From Paramoeba atlantica (Eukaryota; Discosea): DNA of 64,000 bases. Under the pieces are notes generated by a model. The model saw only the letters and a program-made list of their open reading frames with translations, had not been told where the DNA came from and ran no database searches. This document shows positions 38,436 through 47,059 of the stretch, piece after piece. The position numbers and the translations under genes were made by a program. The DNA is taken from positions 1,054,001-1,118,000 of the forward strand of contig CDRNVI010000030.1 in NCBI GenBank assembly GCA_977017575.1, written 5' to 3'. The stretch's first letter is position 1. Every line of letters starts with the position of its first letter.

Positions 38436-39116
38436 TCACCCCCGGGACTGCACCATCAGCGTCGCCCCGTCCTCCGTCATGTGCCCGTTCATCTCCGCCA
38501 CCGCCGCGTCGGCCTCCGCCTTGGAGGCGTAGTGCACGAAGGCGTACCGCCCCCGGGCGGGGTTGCGCCCCTCCCGCGGGCCGTCCACCCGGGTGACCGC
38601 CCCGAACGGCGCGAACAGCCCGTGCACGGTGCTCTCCGACATCGCGTGCGGGAGGCCCGCGACGTAGACCGTCGTGGGGTCGGGGTCCGAGGCCCGGGGG
38701 CGCTTGTTGTAGCCGTAGTCCACGGCCCCGGGGTAGGGGGCGGGGCTGCCCCCGGGGTAGGGGGGCGGGGGAACGGCACGGGGGTAGGGGGAGGGGAGGG
38801 GAGCCCCCCGGGGGAGGGCGGGGGTGGCGGGGATACTTTGTGCCATCATGCGGTCGTCCAGTTCGACGGGGCTTACGGTGACGGTGAGGGGGGTGTTGAC
38901 GAAGCCCACGCAGTAGGGTTGGTTGGAGAGGAATTGGAGTACCCGGGAGGCGTTCTCGATGCGGTCGAATCGGGCGTAGCCGGTGCATCCGACGCCTGTG
39001 GGACTGGGTAGCAGGGCGGCGTTGACGAAACCGTTGGCGAAACGAAAGAAGGTGGAGAATTCACGGGGGGTGATGTCAACGGGTAAGCCGGTAACGACGA
39101 GGGTGGCAGAAGCCAT
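38436..39116 (-). CDS. Two-RRM RNA-binding protein
   Basis: 226 residues. RRM1 (about 3-82) has RNP2 TLVVTGLP and RNP1-like GCTGYARFD; RRM2 (about 147-223) has RNP2 TVYVAGLP and RNP1 GRYAFVHYA. A Pro/Gly/Tyr-rich linker (PRGAPLPSPYPRAVPPPPYP) joins them. The layout, with a compact divergent first RRM, resembles RBPMS/Whi3/CPO-type proteins, but I would not assign orthology. Likely role: sequence-specific binding of mRNA. The whole gene is GC-rich with C-ended codons, as for CNOT9, and antisense frames are consequently long. Confidence 0.85.
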   Translation of the reverse strand: MASATLVVTGLPVDITPREFSTFFRFANGFVNAALLPSPTGVGCTGYARFDRIENASRVLQFLSNQPYCVGFVNTPLTVTVSPVELDDRMMAQSIPATPALPRGAPLPSPYPRAVPPPPYPGGSPAPYPGAVDYGYNKRPRASDPDPTTVYVAGLPHAMSESTVHGLFAPFGAVTRVDGPREGRNPARGRYAFVHYASKAEADAAVAEMNGHMTEDGATLMVQSRG

Positions 39117-39307
39117 GTAGACGGAGTGATAAAGGTAGAAAAGTGCGTAGAAGTTTGTAAAGTTTATGAGTTTGGATGAAAAGAGTCGAATAAAGATGAA
39201 GGGTAAAATCCAATTATGAGGTGAAGCACAATTATGAGTGAATTCATCCGAAATACGATGATATTCTGGTATTCCGGAAAGATTGAGCTCCGTCGTACGT
39301 GGTCTTG

Positions 39308-40345
39308 CTAGGATTTGAGATGCTCACCCGGTTCACAGGTCTCCAACAAATGGTACATGCGCCGCAAAGTTTGATTGGCACCACGATTGTAGCGTTGAGC
39401 AAAGCCTTCTACAGCCTCGACAACGTCTACCTTTGGGCCCAGGCCCTGCTCATGCATCGTCTGGCGCAGCTGAACTCCTCGGAGGGCTTCATCCTCTTCA
39501 TCACTCCACGGTTTACTGGAGTCCCACTTTGTGACATCGATCACGGCATGACTGGTGGGATCCTTGCAGTGAGGGCAGCACTCACACCCGGTTTCATCTC
39601 GAATCGAAGGTAGTCGCATAGTTCCGTACCCGGTGCAACTGTGAGTAAATATCGGAACTCCTTCTACGTGACACAGGTGCGTATGATGACGGGGTGAGGT
39701 CCAAGACAGGGCATCGCGTTCGGTTTCCCAGTGGGCATCCTCCAGAGCGTAAGACAATATTCTCTCGTAGCCGGAGTGAGATTTTCCGAATAAGCCCCCA
39801 GCGAGCGCCTCTGGGGTAGTATCGTATTCCAGACACCATAGCATAATACGTGGAACATCCACGCGAATACGTGAACATGTATTGTATTTCTGATCGTGAC
39901 AGATAAGAAGAATTCGGGCGTCTTTTGATGCTGGATAGTTGTCCAAAACTTTCTGAAATTCTATAGCTTCTGCAACCTCTTCTAAAGGATTTTCCGATAT
40001 TATGGTTCTCACGAATAATAGCGGCTGTATAGGACCTTCAAGCAGGGCTTTGTACCTTGAGAAGCGTTGCAAATAATCGTTTTGAATTTTTGGATTGCTT
40101 ATGTCGAAATGAGTAAAACATGTGTGCTTACCACGAAAAAGTAACCATATGCCAACTGGGTCTGCCACTGCAGGTTCTGGAAAAAAGTCCGAAAGATTGG
40201 AGCGGCGCGTATATTGAGTTATTGCGTCGAATGAGCAACGAACAAATTCATATGGGGAGAGTGAATCATCTGTCTTCCGCAGCGCAAGTTTCGATATGGC
40301 AAGCGAGGGTCCGCACCACCCGCCTATACAGACAAGACGTCGCAT
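39308..40345 (-). CDS. DUF1796-like protein with C-terminal Myb/SANT-like region
   Basis: 345 residues. The N-terminus RRLVCIGGWCGPSLAISKLA, then LSPYEFVRCSFDAITQYTR and DFFPEP, matches the start of DUF1796 proteins (annotated as putative papain-like cysteine peptidases: S/CLGxxCxxAxxLxxxxLR..PFDWxR). The family domain continues to about residue 190 (ILLICHDQKYNTCSRIRVDV). A Cys pair (CECCPHCKD) follows and the C-terminus has WSDEEDEALRGV...QRYNRGANQTLRRMYHLL, resembling a Myb/SANT or extended helical DNA-binding motif. The biochemical activity of the domain is not established. Close neighbours give no pathway hint. Confidence 0.65.
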   Translation of the reverse strand: MRRLVCIGGWCGPSLAISKLALRKTDDSLSPYEFVRCSFDAITQYTRRSNLSDFFPEPAVADPVGIWLLFRGKHTCFTHFDISNPKIQNDYLQRFSRYKALLEGPIQPLLFVRTIISENPLEEVAEAIEFQKVLDNYPASKDARILLICHDQKYNTCSRIRVDVPRIMLWCLEYDTTPEALAGGLFGKSHSGYERILSYALEDAHWETERDALSWTSPRHHTHLCHVEGVPIFTHSCTGYGTMRLPSIRDETGCECCPHCKDPTSHAVIDVTKWDSSKPWSDEEDEALRGVQLRQTMHEQGLGPKVDVVEAVEGFAQRYNRGANQTLRRMYHLLETCEPGEHLKS

Positions 40346-40450
40346 GTGCCCAAAGGCAATTTACAAAACGATAGTATAATGAACGATTGAATACATTAAC
40401 TTGCACGCATGACTCCATACAGAGCTGTTATTTGAGAATTTTTATTGAGG

Positions 40451-40503
40451 GAGATACGGAGTATGTAACTCGTTGTAACAGCGAGTTACATACTCCGTAT
40501 CTC
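40451..40503. repeat. Perfect 22-bp hairpin (hairpin 1)
   Basis: Arms 40451-40472 (GAGATACGGAGTATGTAACT plus CG) and 40482-40503 are exact reverse complements separated by a 9-nt loop. It lies just upstream of the DUF1796 gene start, so it is outside any coding frame. Confidence 0.85.
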
Positions 40504-40599
40504 ATCCTGTATAGGGTAAATTCAAAATTGTAAACAATAACACGAAATGAACGGCACAGGTGTGCGCCCGAAATTACAAAGCGCACTCGTACCATATAT

Positions 40600-40732
40600 A
40601 GATGTAGCAGATTCCCACTGAAAAGAAATCGTATCTCCCTGCACGAGAAATGCTTACCTATGCGCTTGCTAGCTTGGAGCCAACTTCGTGCAGGGAGATA
40701 CGATTTCTTTTCAGTGGGAATCTGCTACATCT
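40600..40732. repeat. Perfect 47-bp hairpin (hairpin 2)
   Basis: Arms 40600-40646 and 40686-40732 are exact reverse complements with a 39-nt loop. Both arms contain GTATCTCCCT, which also ends hairpin 1 arms as GTATCTC and recurs at 40741-40752 and, less exactly, near 42679. A transcript would fold into a long perfect duplex such as a small-RNA precursor; a foldback transposon is the alternative. Confidence 0.85.
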
Positions 40733-40894
40733 GTTGCTTCGTATCTCCCTCTCCCCTTTATACCTGGATTCTACAAAAACAGTTTTGTCTTATCAATCAG
40801 TAAAATCAATCAGTTTCGTCTTAAACTTCGTAAAACGTTAGATGGTACCAATGGTTCGTTAGATGGTACCAATGTTCACGATCAGTGGCAAACA

Positions 40895-41340
40895 CCCTAA
40901 GAAAAAGGCCACCCTCTGAAAAAGGGGCCACCTGGCCACACCCTGAAAAACTGGCCACCTGACCACCCTAAGAAAAAGTGGCCACCTGGCCACACCCTGA
41001 AAAAGTCGCCACCTGGCTACACCCTGAAAAAGGGGCCACCTGGCCGCACCCTGAAAAAGTGGCCCCCTGGTCGCCTTGTGAAAGAGTGGCCACCTGACCA
41101 CCCTCAGAAAGATGGGCCACCTGACCACCCTCTGAAAAAGTGGCCACCTGGCCACCCTCTGAAAAAGTGTCTACCCGGCCACCCTAAAAAAAAGTGGCCA
41201 CCTGGTCGCCCTGTGAAAGAGTGGCCACCTAGCCACCCTCAGAAAGAGGGGCCAGCTGGCTACACCCTGAAAAACTGGCCACCTGGCCACTCCCCGAAAA
41301 AGTGGCCAGCTGGCCACCCACTGAAAAAGTGACCAGCTGT
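40895..41340. repeat. 27-bp minisatellite, about 16 units
   Basis: Imperfect tandem array with consensus close to TGGCCACCTGGCCACCCT followed by CTGAAAAAG. Because 27 is divisible by three, both strands stay open through much of the array, giving 9-residue repeat peptides (WPPGHPLKK forward; RWPLFQGVA reverse). The internal GGCCACCTGGCC is palindromic. Related, non-tandem single units occur at 41860-41930 and 42205-42275 in the opposite orientation. Confidence 0.85.
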
Positions 41341-41758
41341 CCTTTCGTGCAGGAGGTGGGGAGCTTGCGACTTTTTTTAGACGTCGCTATTCATCTTACG
41401 TATAAGAAACATCTTCTTCCCAACAAGTTGATTCGACGTACTCCTTGGCCTTAGGTCAAGCCATAGGTCAAGCGTACCCGGAACTTCTCTTCATGCACGG
41501 ACAGCTTCTCGATGATTCTAGACTTTAGATCGGACCGAATCGTCACACGCCTTCGATTCAAATCTCCGACAAAGCTATTCCAAATGTTTTTTAATACTGT
41601 CACCATGTCACGTTCGTCTTTAGAACTCACAGACAATCGGAACTTTTTGGGGTAGTTAATGCCTGCCCGCAAAAACTTAGTTCCGTCATCGGCCCAGCCT
41701 AAACTTTGCAGAACGCACCGAAAAAAGATTTAAATTGGCTGATAAAACGAAAATATGG

Positions 41759-41814
41759 CTACTCATGCCAACTCATGCCAATTCATGCCAACTTGTGCCA
41801 ATTCATGCCAACCA
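41759..41814. repeat. Short tandem repeat, unit about 10 bp
   Basis: Five to six copies of a CAACTCATGC/CAATTCATGC unit in series. Confidence 0.75.
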
Positions 41815-41837
41815 AGACTTGCACAGTCTCCAATGCG

Positions 41838-42535
41838 AACTGTATTTTTTAGTAGTCAGCTGGCCATTTTTCCAGGTGGTGGCCAGCTCACCATTGTGCC
41901 AGGGGGTGGCCAGCTGGCCACTTTTTCAAGGCCAAGAAAATCATACTTTTTTTTCATTCATTTGTTATGCCGTCGGCGAGTGAAATGCGTTTCAAGAAAA
42001 AGATAGTTCTGGAAGTTAGTTTAGGAGCACAAAAATATTCCCCGAACTTTGAAACAGCTGTAGTCTGTCAATTTTGGGAACATAATCAAGCATCTTCGCG
42101 TTTTTTTCGGATTTGAAATGTCCGTCTCTAAGCCGCACTCCGGGTCGCGTTTTTGGCAAAAGGGTTTGCGTATACGAAACGCAAACTGTATTTTTTGGTA
42201 GTGAGCTAGCCATTTTTACAGGTGGTGGCCAGCTCGCCACTGTGCCAGGGTGTGGCCAGCTGGCCACTTTTTCAGCGCCGAAAAAATCATACCTTTTTTT
42301 CGTTCATTTGTTATGCCGTCGGCGAGTGAAATGCGTTTCAAAAAAAAGATAGTTCTGGAAGTTAGTTCAAAAATATTCCCCAAGCTTTGATACAGCTGTA
42401 GTCTGTCAATTTTGGGAACAAATTCAAGCATCTTCGCGTTTTTTTTGGATTTGAAAATTTCCGTTTCTGAGCCGCATTCCGAGTCTCGTTTTCGGTAAAA
42501 GCGTTCTAAAAACGGCGGACTGTACTCGACTTTTT
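41838..42535. repeat. Two tandem units of about 347 bp
   Basis: Unit 1 (from about 41838) and unit 2 (from about 42186) share, in order: GTATTTTTxGTAGTxAGCT, a minisatellite-like CAGGTGGTGGCCAGCTC block, TTTGTTATGCCGTCGGCGAG, AAGATAGTTCTGGAAGTTAG, CAGCTGTAGTCTGTCAATTT and CAAGCATCTTCGCG. Offsets between matching blocks are 346-349 bp. Divergence is moderate. The shared frame (VKCVSxKR end) is a by-product; I see no known domain. Confidence 0.75.
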
Positions 42536-43300
42536 TCATTTTTGGAGAATTACAGACATTGATTGATGAGCCATACCTCTGTTTTTAAATTTTTTGAAAA
42601 AATCGTTTTTGTGCTCGTTTTATGCCGATTTTGGGCTCGTGGAATTAACCTTAGTAAGCGAGTTAGATACTCACCGTATCTCTCTCAACTTTCAGCCTAC
42701 ATTTATACTGCATATTACCCCTTATTGCGGTGGTTGTATAGCTACCGCTCTACCCTCGATTATTGAAAAGAAAGTGAACAAAAACAGTGAAAATATAAAG
42801 AGGAACACTGTAAAATAATAGAAGAAAAAATAAAAGGGGGCTCCGGTGAAAGAAATTGAAAAGTTCTGAAAACAAATTGAAAAAAATGGGGGGTCTAGGG
42901 GGGGTCCAGGGGGGGGGGGTCATGGTCGAGCAATTTTTTTTGAAAAAATTATTTTTCGAAAAAAGTCCTCAGAAGGGGTAGCCGAGGTCTTGGCGCCCAT
43001 TTTCCACCCCCCTTCCCGGGGGTGACCCCCCCTCGTATGCACAGGACGGGTCTGCCAAATTCGGAAAAAAACGACAAAAAGTAATTTTCGGACCCCAAGG
43101 GGCCTTTTCGTGTCGAAAGAATGGTGTGGTTTGAGTCCCATTCTCTACCCAATACGTTCGGTAGGCTTATATTCATGCCTACGACTGATTTCCCACGCGC
43201 AAATATCGGATTTGACCCCATTTATATGACCCCATTTTTACCCGAAAATCGGCTATTTTTGGCTATAATCTCTCCGTTTTCCTTAGCTTTCCGGGCCAAA

Positions 43301-43415
43301 TTTTCTTTTTTAGGCTCTTCGTTAAACGCGGTGGTAGTTTTCAACGCGAAGAGCGCAGCATGAGTGACTTCGAAGTTGAAAACCACCGCGTTTAACGAAG
43401 AGCCTAAAAAGAAAA
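43301..43415. repeat. Near-perfect 41-bp hairpin (hairpin 3)
   Basis: Arms at about 43301-43345 and 43375-43415 are reverse complements over about 41 bp (TAGGCTCTTCGTTAAACGCG in the left arm), apart from one extra T and a three-base insertion in the left arm. The ~29-nt loop lies between. It sits in the 3' flank of the LRR gene. Confidence 0.8.
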
Positions 43416-43691
43416 ATCTTAATCCGACGAACTGGAAGATGAATACAATCGCAATTGTCTTCGGTGATTCAAGCTTTTCGGCAACTTTTGGACAAATAGT
43501 GGTTTTCAGACATTCTACGCATACCGCTTCAGTATAAATGGAGACTTAGAGTAAGTTCTCGACGATAGGAAACCAAATTTCTAATTTATGTCCAAATGAG
43601 GAAGTTGATCCTTTACCCCAGTCATTTATTATCGTAAGCCTTAAGATTGTTTTTGCTTTGGAAGGAAGAAATACAAAGTAGCGGACATCAA

Positions 43692-44414
43692 TCAAGTTAG
43701 AGATGCGCCTTGATTTTTAATACAGACGACATTGGGAACAGACATTGGAATGAACTCCCGAATAAAATTTTGTGACAAATCTAGGCACCGTAACGTCGAA
43801 GGCAAATTTTCGAGTTTTACTACACCAGAAATCAAATTCATTTGCATAAAAACGTAGCAGATCCTCGGCGGCATCGCGTCTACGACTAGCGCCCCCGAAA
43901 ACTTATTGGAATACAACGAGAGAGTATTCAGTGTATGCGGTAGTTGATTTGCATTTATCGTACCATTAAAATGGTTCTTATTAAGCGACAGATGAGTAAG
44001 GGAAGACGGAAACTCACTCCAATCTACGGGCCCAGAAAGGTGATCTTGCACCAAGTAAACACGGCGAAGCGTCCGAGGAAGGTAAGCGGCGAGGAGTCCT
44101 CCGTCCATTGTAGCACCAGCGATTGCAAGGCTCAAAAGAGTATCGGGCAAGTGGTGCCAAGGAACGCTCCCGACGTAATGGGAGACGTAATGCCACCCTA
44201 TCGATTCTACTGAGCCGTCGTCCTTAGTTTTCACCCCGAGCCACCCGTGAGCGGGATAATCTGCGGACCACGAAGCGTGCGGATGGCGAACAGTGGCAAT
44301 GAATCGTCCGAGCTGCACCTCCGGTGGGAGTTGAGCTCCACGTACCCTGGAAAGACGTGTAGCGCCGTAGCTTTCCGCAGTGTTGAAGCAAAGGGTGGTG
44401 CGGGTAAAAAACAT
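43692..44414 (-). CDS. Leucine-rich-repeat protein
   Basis: 240 residues with at least five LRR units of the LPxxLxxLxLxxNxFSGxI type: LPDTLLSLAIAGATMDGGL, LPRTLRRVYLVQDHLSGPV, FPSSLTHLSLNKNHFNGTI, LPHTLNTLSLYSNKFSGAL and LPSTLRCLDLSQNFI. The N-terminal ~75 residues are not LRR and have no clear signal peptide. Repeats of this kind mediate protein-protein contact; in microbial eukaryotes they occur in large lineage-specific families. It stands alone within the repeat-rich region and may be one member of such a family. Confidence 0.7.
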   Translation of the reverse strand: MFFTRTTLCFNTAESYGATRLSRVRGAQLPPEVQLGRFIATVRHPHASWSADYPAHGWLGVKTKDDGSVESIGWHYVSHYVGSVPWHHLPDTLLSLAIAGATMDGGLLAAYLPRTLRRVYLVQDHLSGPVDWSEFPSSLTHLSLNKNHFNGTINANQLPHTLNTLSLYSNKFSGALVVDAMPPRICYVFMQMNLISGVVKLENLPSTLRCLDLSQNFIREFIPMSVPNVVCIKNQGASLT

Positions 44415-44938
44415 TTTTCTGTGCAGAATAGAACTCGTAAAATGAGAACCTTCATAGTTATTATCAATAAGACTACAGAAACGTTTTATGCTATGTAGAC
44501 TTTCCTAAACATGTGTCTTCCCAGGGTACTGGAAAACGTTGTGGTGGTTACATACACCCCTGAGCAGCAACATTTACCCCCCTTGCAGGTCTCGTATTTT
44601 GTTCGATTTCGGAGTTTTTTTTGCATGGGACTGATTTGTGCCACTAATGTCTCGAATCCGTAGTTAAATTGGATCCGCTTGTAATAATAATGTACTCATC
44701 ACATATTCTCCAATCCATCCTAAAATTGCGACTTTAAACGAAAATCCTACTCAGCCCTTCTCGAAGTACAGACTCCATAGATTGCTATTCGGAGCGCGTG
44801 GGAAGGCTTCAATCCTCTGTTACTTGGAAATATTCTCTTCGTATAGCTCTAGATTTCCGTTTGTACTATAAACCTTATAGTACCGTCCCCCACACGTTGT
44901 TAGTTTTGGCCAAACGGCACTGTACATGTAAGTAACTA
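44415..44938. other. Intergenic spacer ending in an interrupted repeat
   Basis: No gene. The last ~60 bp (CCGTCCCCCACACG, then TTTTGGCCAAACGGCAC) belong to an older repeat, whose other half resumes after the transposon at 45979. Confidence 0.55.
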
Positions 44939-45976
44939 CTGTCCCCCCCCCCCTACATAAGAGTCCGCGGTGTACCCCCCCTACTTCAGAGTCCTTTTTG
45001 ACGGAGCCTCGGGCTGCCTGCGGCGCGAAGCGCCGCCAGATTTTTTTTTGTGTCTTTTTATTTTCTTTGATTTTTTTTAATAGTGTCCGCCCATTGCGTT
45101 TAGTTTTAATATTTCCAAGCTATTTATACTTGATGGTACACCGAGCAAGGAGCAGACTACGGGCAGGCATGGTAGACAACTATGCCAATCTGCCGACCAA
45201 CCCCCTTCATCTATCTCCCCACCTAACCACGGTAACCTTCCGTTACTCCATTCCGGTAGCCAACCCCGTTCTCTTCTATCCCCATTTTCCCATCAAGGTA
45301 ACGATCGTCTTCAGCGCTTCTCACACCCCCACCATCCCAACCCGCCCGCCCGACCGAATTATAATACTAATTATAATCTCTGCGTTAAGGGTAATTATAA
45401 TCTCTGCGTTAAGGATGGGTGCCTTATTGGTGCGGAGGGGTTTATATAGTACTATAATTATAGATTTTGTAGATTTTCAGACCCCTGCTTATTTCTCACT
45501 TAGAAATACGCTCAAAGGATCCTTACTGGATGTATTTTGCCAAATGCCCTCAGCAAATGCCTGGCGAAAATACGTGCGGACTACACGTAATAAATAACTT
45601 ATGTTCTCCATTTGGTGTCGAAAAAGGGTATATTAGCAGATCAACACTATGCGAAGATTGGTCTCCACACCTTAACTAGACAATAGCTTTTATCAAATTC
45701 ATAAACTTTACCACTCCTGATGTGAGTGCGTAATGGGGAAGTATGGTCGGGACCTCCTCGTGGTCTTCCCTGGCACTGCTATCTTATCGATAGTACAGAT
45801 GCCGACCTTCATTAGACCAAAATAGAGAAAAAAACATAGACAAAAAAGGAACCGGCCATACTGAAATTTTATGAAAAAATGCTGACCCCTCCACTTAAGA
45901 GTCCGGAAAATTGTGACCCCCCTACTTAAGAGTCCAAATGCCCAAAATCGGCGGACTCTTAAGTAGGGGGGGACAG
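44939..45976. mobile_element. 1.04 kb non-autonomous TIR transposon, TA target, nested
   Basis: Left end TA|CTGTCCCCCCCCCCCCTAC and reversed right end TA|CTGTCCCCCCCTACTTAAG share a terminal repeat continuing as AGAGTCCG. Each end has an internal second copy of the end motif (CCCCCTACTTCAGAGTCC left; CCCCTCCACTTAAGAGTCC and CCCCCCTACTTAAGAGTCC right), and a GC palindrome lies inside the left end (GGCGCGAAGCGCC). Architecture is the same as the 20.3 kb element, but the core motif is AGAGTCC rather than GCGCAACC. It interrupts an older repeat also seen at 7.66 kb. A 199-codon plus-strand frame inside has no recognisable transposase features. Confidence 0.8.
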
Positions 45977-47059
45977 TACTATAAGGGGATTACTCAAATT
46001 TATAAAAAAACAAAATTCGTCAAAATTCTTTCCAATATGATACATAGTCAACTAGCATTTTAGTACGTACTAAAAGGAATGTTCCCTTAGACTCATATAC
46101 ACTTTGTGCCGGGGCTTTTAGCCTGTTTTAAAACTTTAAATAAGTTTGGGAAAATCATTTTTTGCCAATAACTTTTTGCTTGAACTCGAGGCTCTTTTCC
46201 TTGCTTTTAACGCGAACTCTGATCAAGCGAATATTGGCAAGTGTGTACAGGCGTGCCGCGAAAACGTGGGTCTTCTTCCGAAGGTGGATCGAGTAATACT
46301 GCCCCCGCCTGTTCTGAGCGTGAACGGCTAAATACCACAAAAGACGGAATGGACCCCTTGAAGAATCTAATCGACTAAAGAGGTTCACATTCAGAGGCTA
46401 CCGCAATGTGAAATTTAGTCGGAGTCATGCAAGCGGGCAAGGTAATGTGCGACGATCCGGTCACGCAGCCACTGAAAATACAGCGAAATCTCAAAAGAAG
46501 AACTCAGGAAAACGAAAATTCGTCGTTGCTACGCTACGATGTTTATTACGATAAGGGTTAGGGAAAGATGGTTATGTTTTCGAGGTTTCAAAAAGTAAAA
46601 CTTCCTGAGCTAATCGTATCGAAAGGATTTTTTTTAAAACCACGCATCACCTGTAAAATACAGGTAGGTGAAAAATCACCGATTTTGCTAACATTATTAA
46701 TGGCGGATTTATAAACTCCCCTTATAAACTCCCCTTCATCAATAAAACACCCCACCTTATTTTTGGCACACAGCGGCATGGATAGGTTATAGAACCACTT
46801 CGTCATGTAAAATTTTGAGATCTGCACGTTCTCGCATATTTTAGGTCTTTTGAGAATAAGAATTCAAAAAAAATACCTTTTTTCACATGCTCAAATGACC
46901 TTCTAAAAGCAGTCAATGAGTAAGCCCACAAACTCTGTGATAGCTCTCTAACGCGCTTTTACTTTCCAAAATTGGACACGATTTACGAATTTTAGGCCTT
47001 TTGACGCGTACTCCTGTATGTGGAGAGGTCACATTATATTTTCCCCAGCTGTATCATCA
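45977..47059. other. Intergenic spacer, 1.1 kb
   Basis: It begins with the second half of the interrupted repeat (to about 46030) and ends with the second copy of the 100-bp dispersed repeat. The short frames around 46146-46388 and 46588-46827 show no domain and I do not support them. Confidence 0.5.
46925..47023 (+). repeat. Dispersed 100-bp repeat, copy 2, in HMCES 3' flank
   Basis: Matches 3007-3110 over CCAAAATTGGACA, TTTACGAATTTTAG and CTCCTGTAT. It ends about 37 bp beyond the stop codon of the HMCES gene, the same placement as copy 1 relative to its gene. Confidence 0.65.

Larger units (their letters stand above)
41341..43690. other. Repeat-rich spacer, 2.3 kb
   Basis: No supported gene. 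It holds a ~10-bp tandem tract (41759-41814), a two-unit 347-bp tandem duplication (41838-42535), G- and C-runs (42840-43040), and hairpin 3 (43301-43415). The short frames present are explained by these repeats. Confidence 0.55.

Noticed and set aside
38406-39011. Long plus-strand frames across the two-RRM gene
   Set aside because: Same cause as above: antisense of a GC-rich coding region with clear RNP motifs on the minus strand.
41078-41332. A Pro/Lys-rich repeat protein encoded by the minisatellite
   Set aside because: Both strands are open because the repeat unit is 27 bp; there is no flanking unique coding sequence or typical start context.
44998-45597. A 199-codon frame in the 44.9 kb transposon as a transposase
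   Set aside because: It shows no DDE/D-type catalytic blocks or DNA-binding domain and overlaps the subterminal palindromes, so chance is the better explanation.
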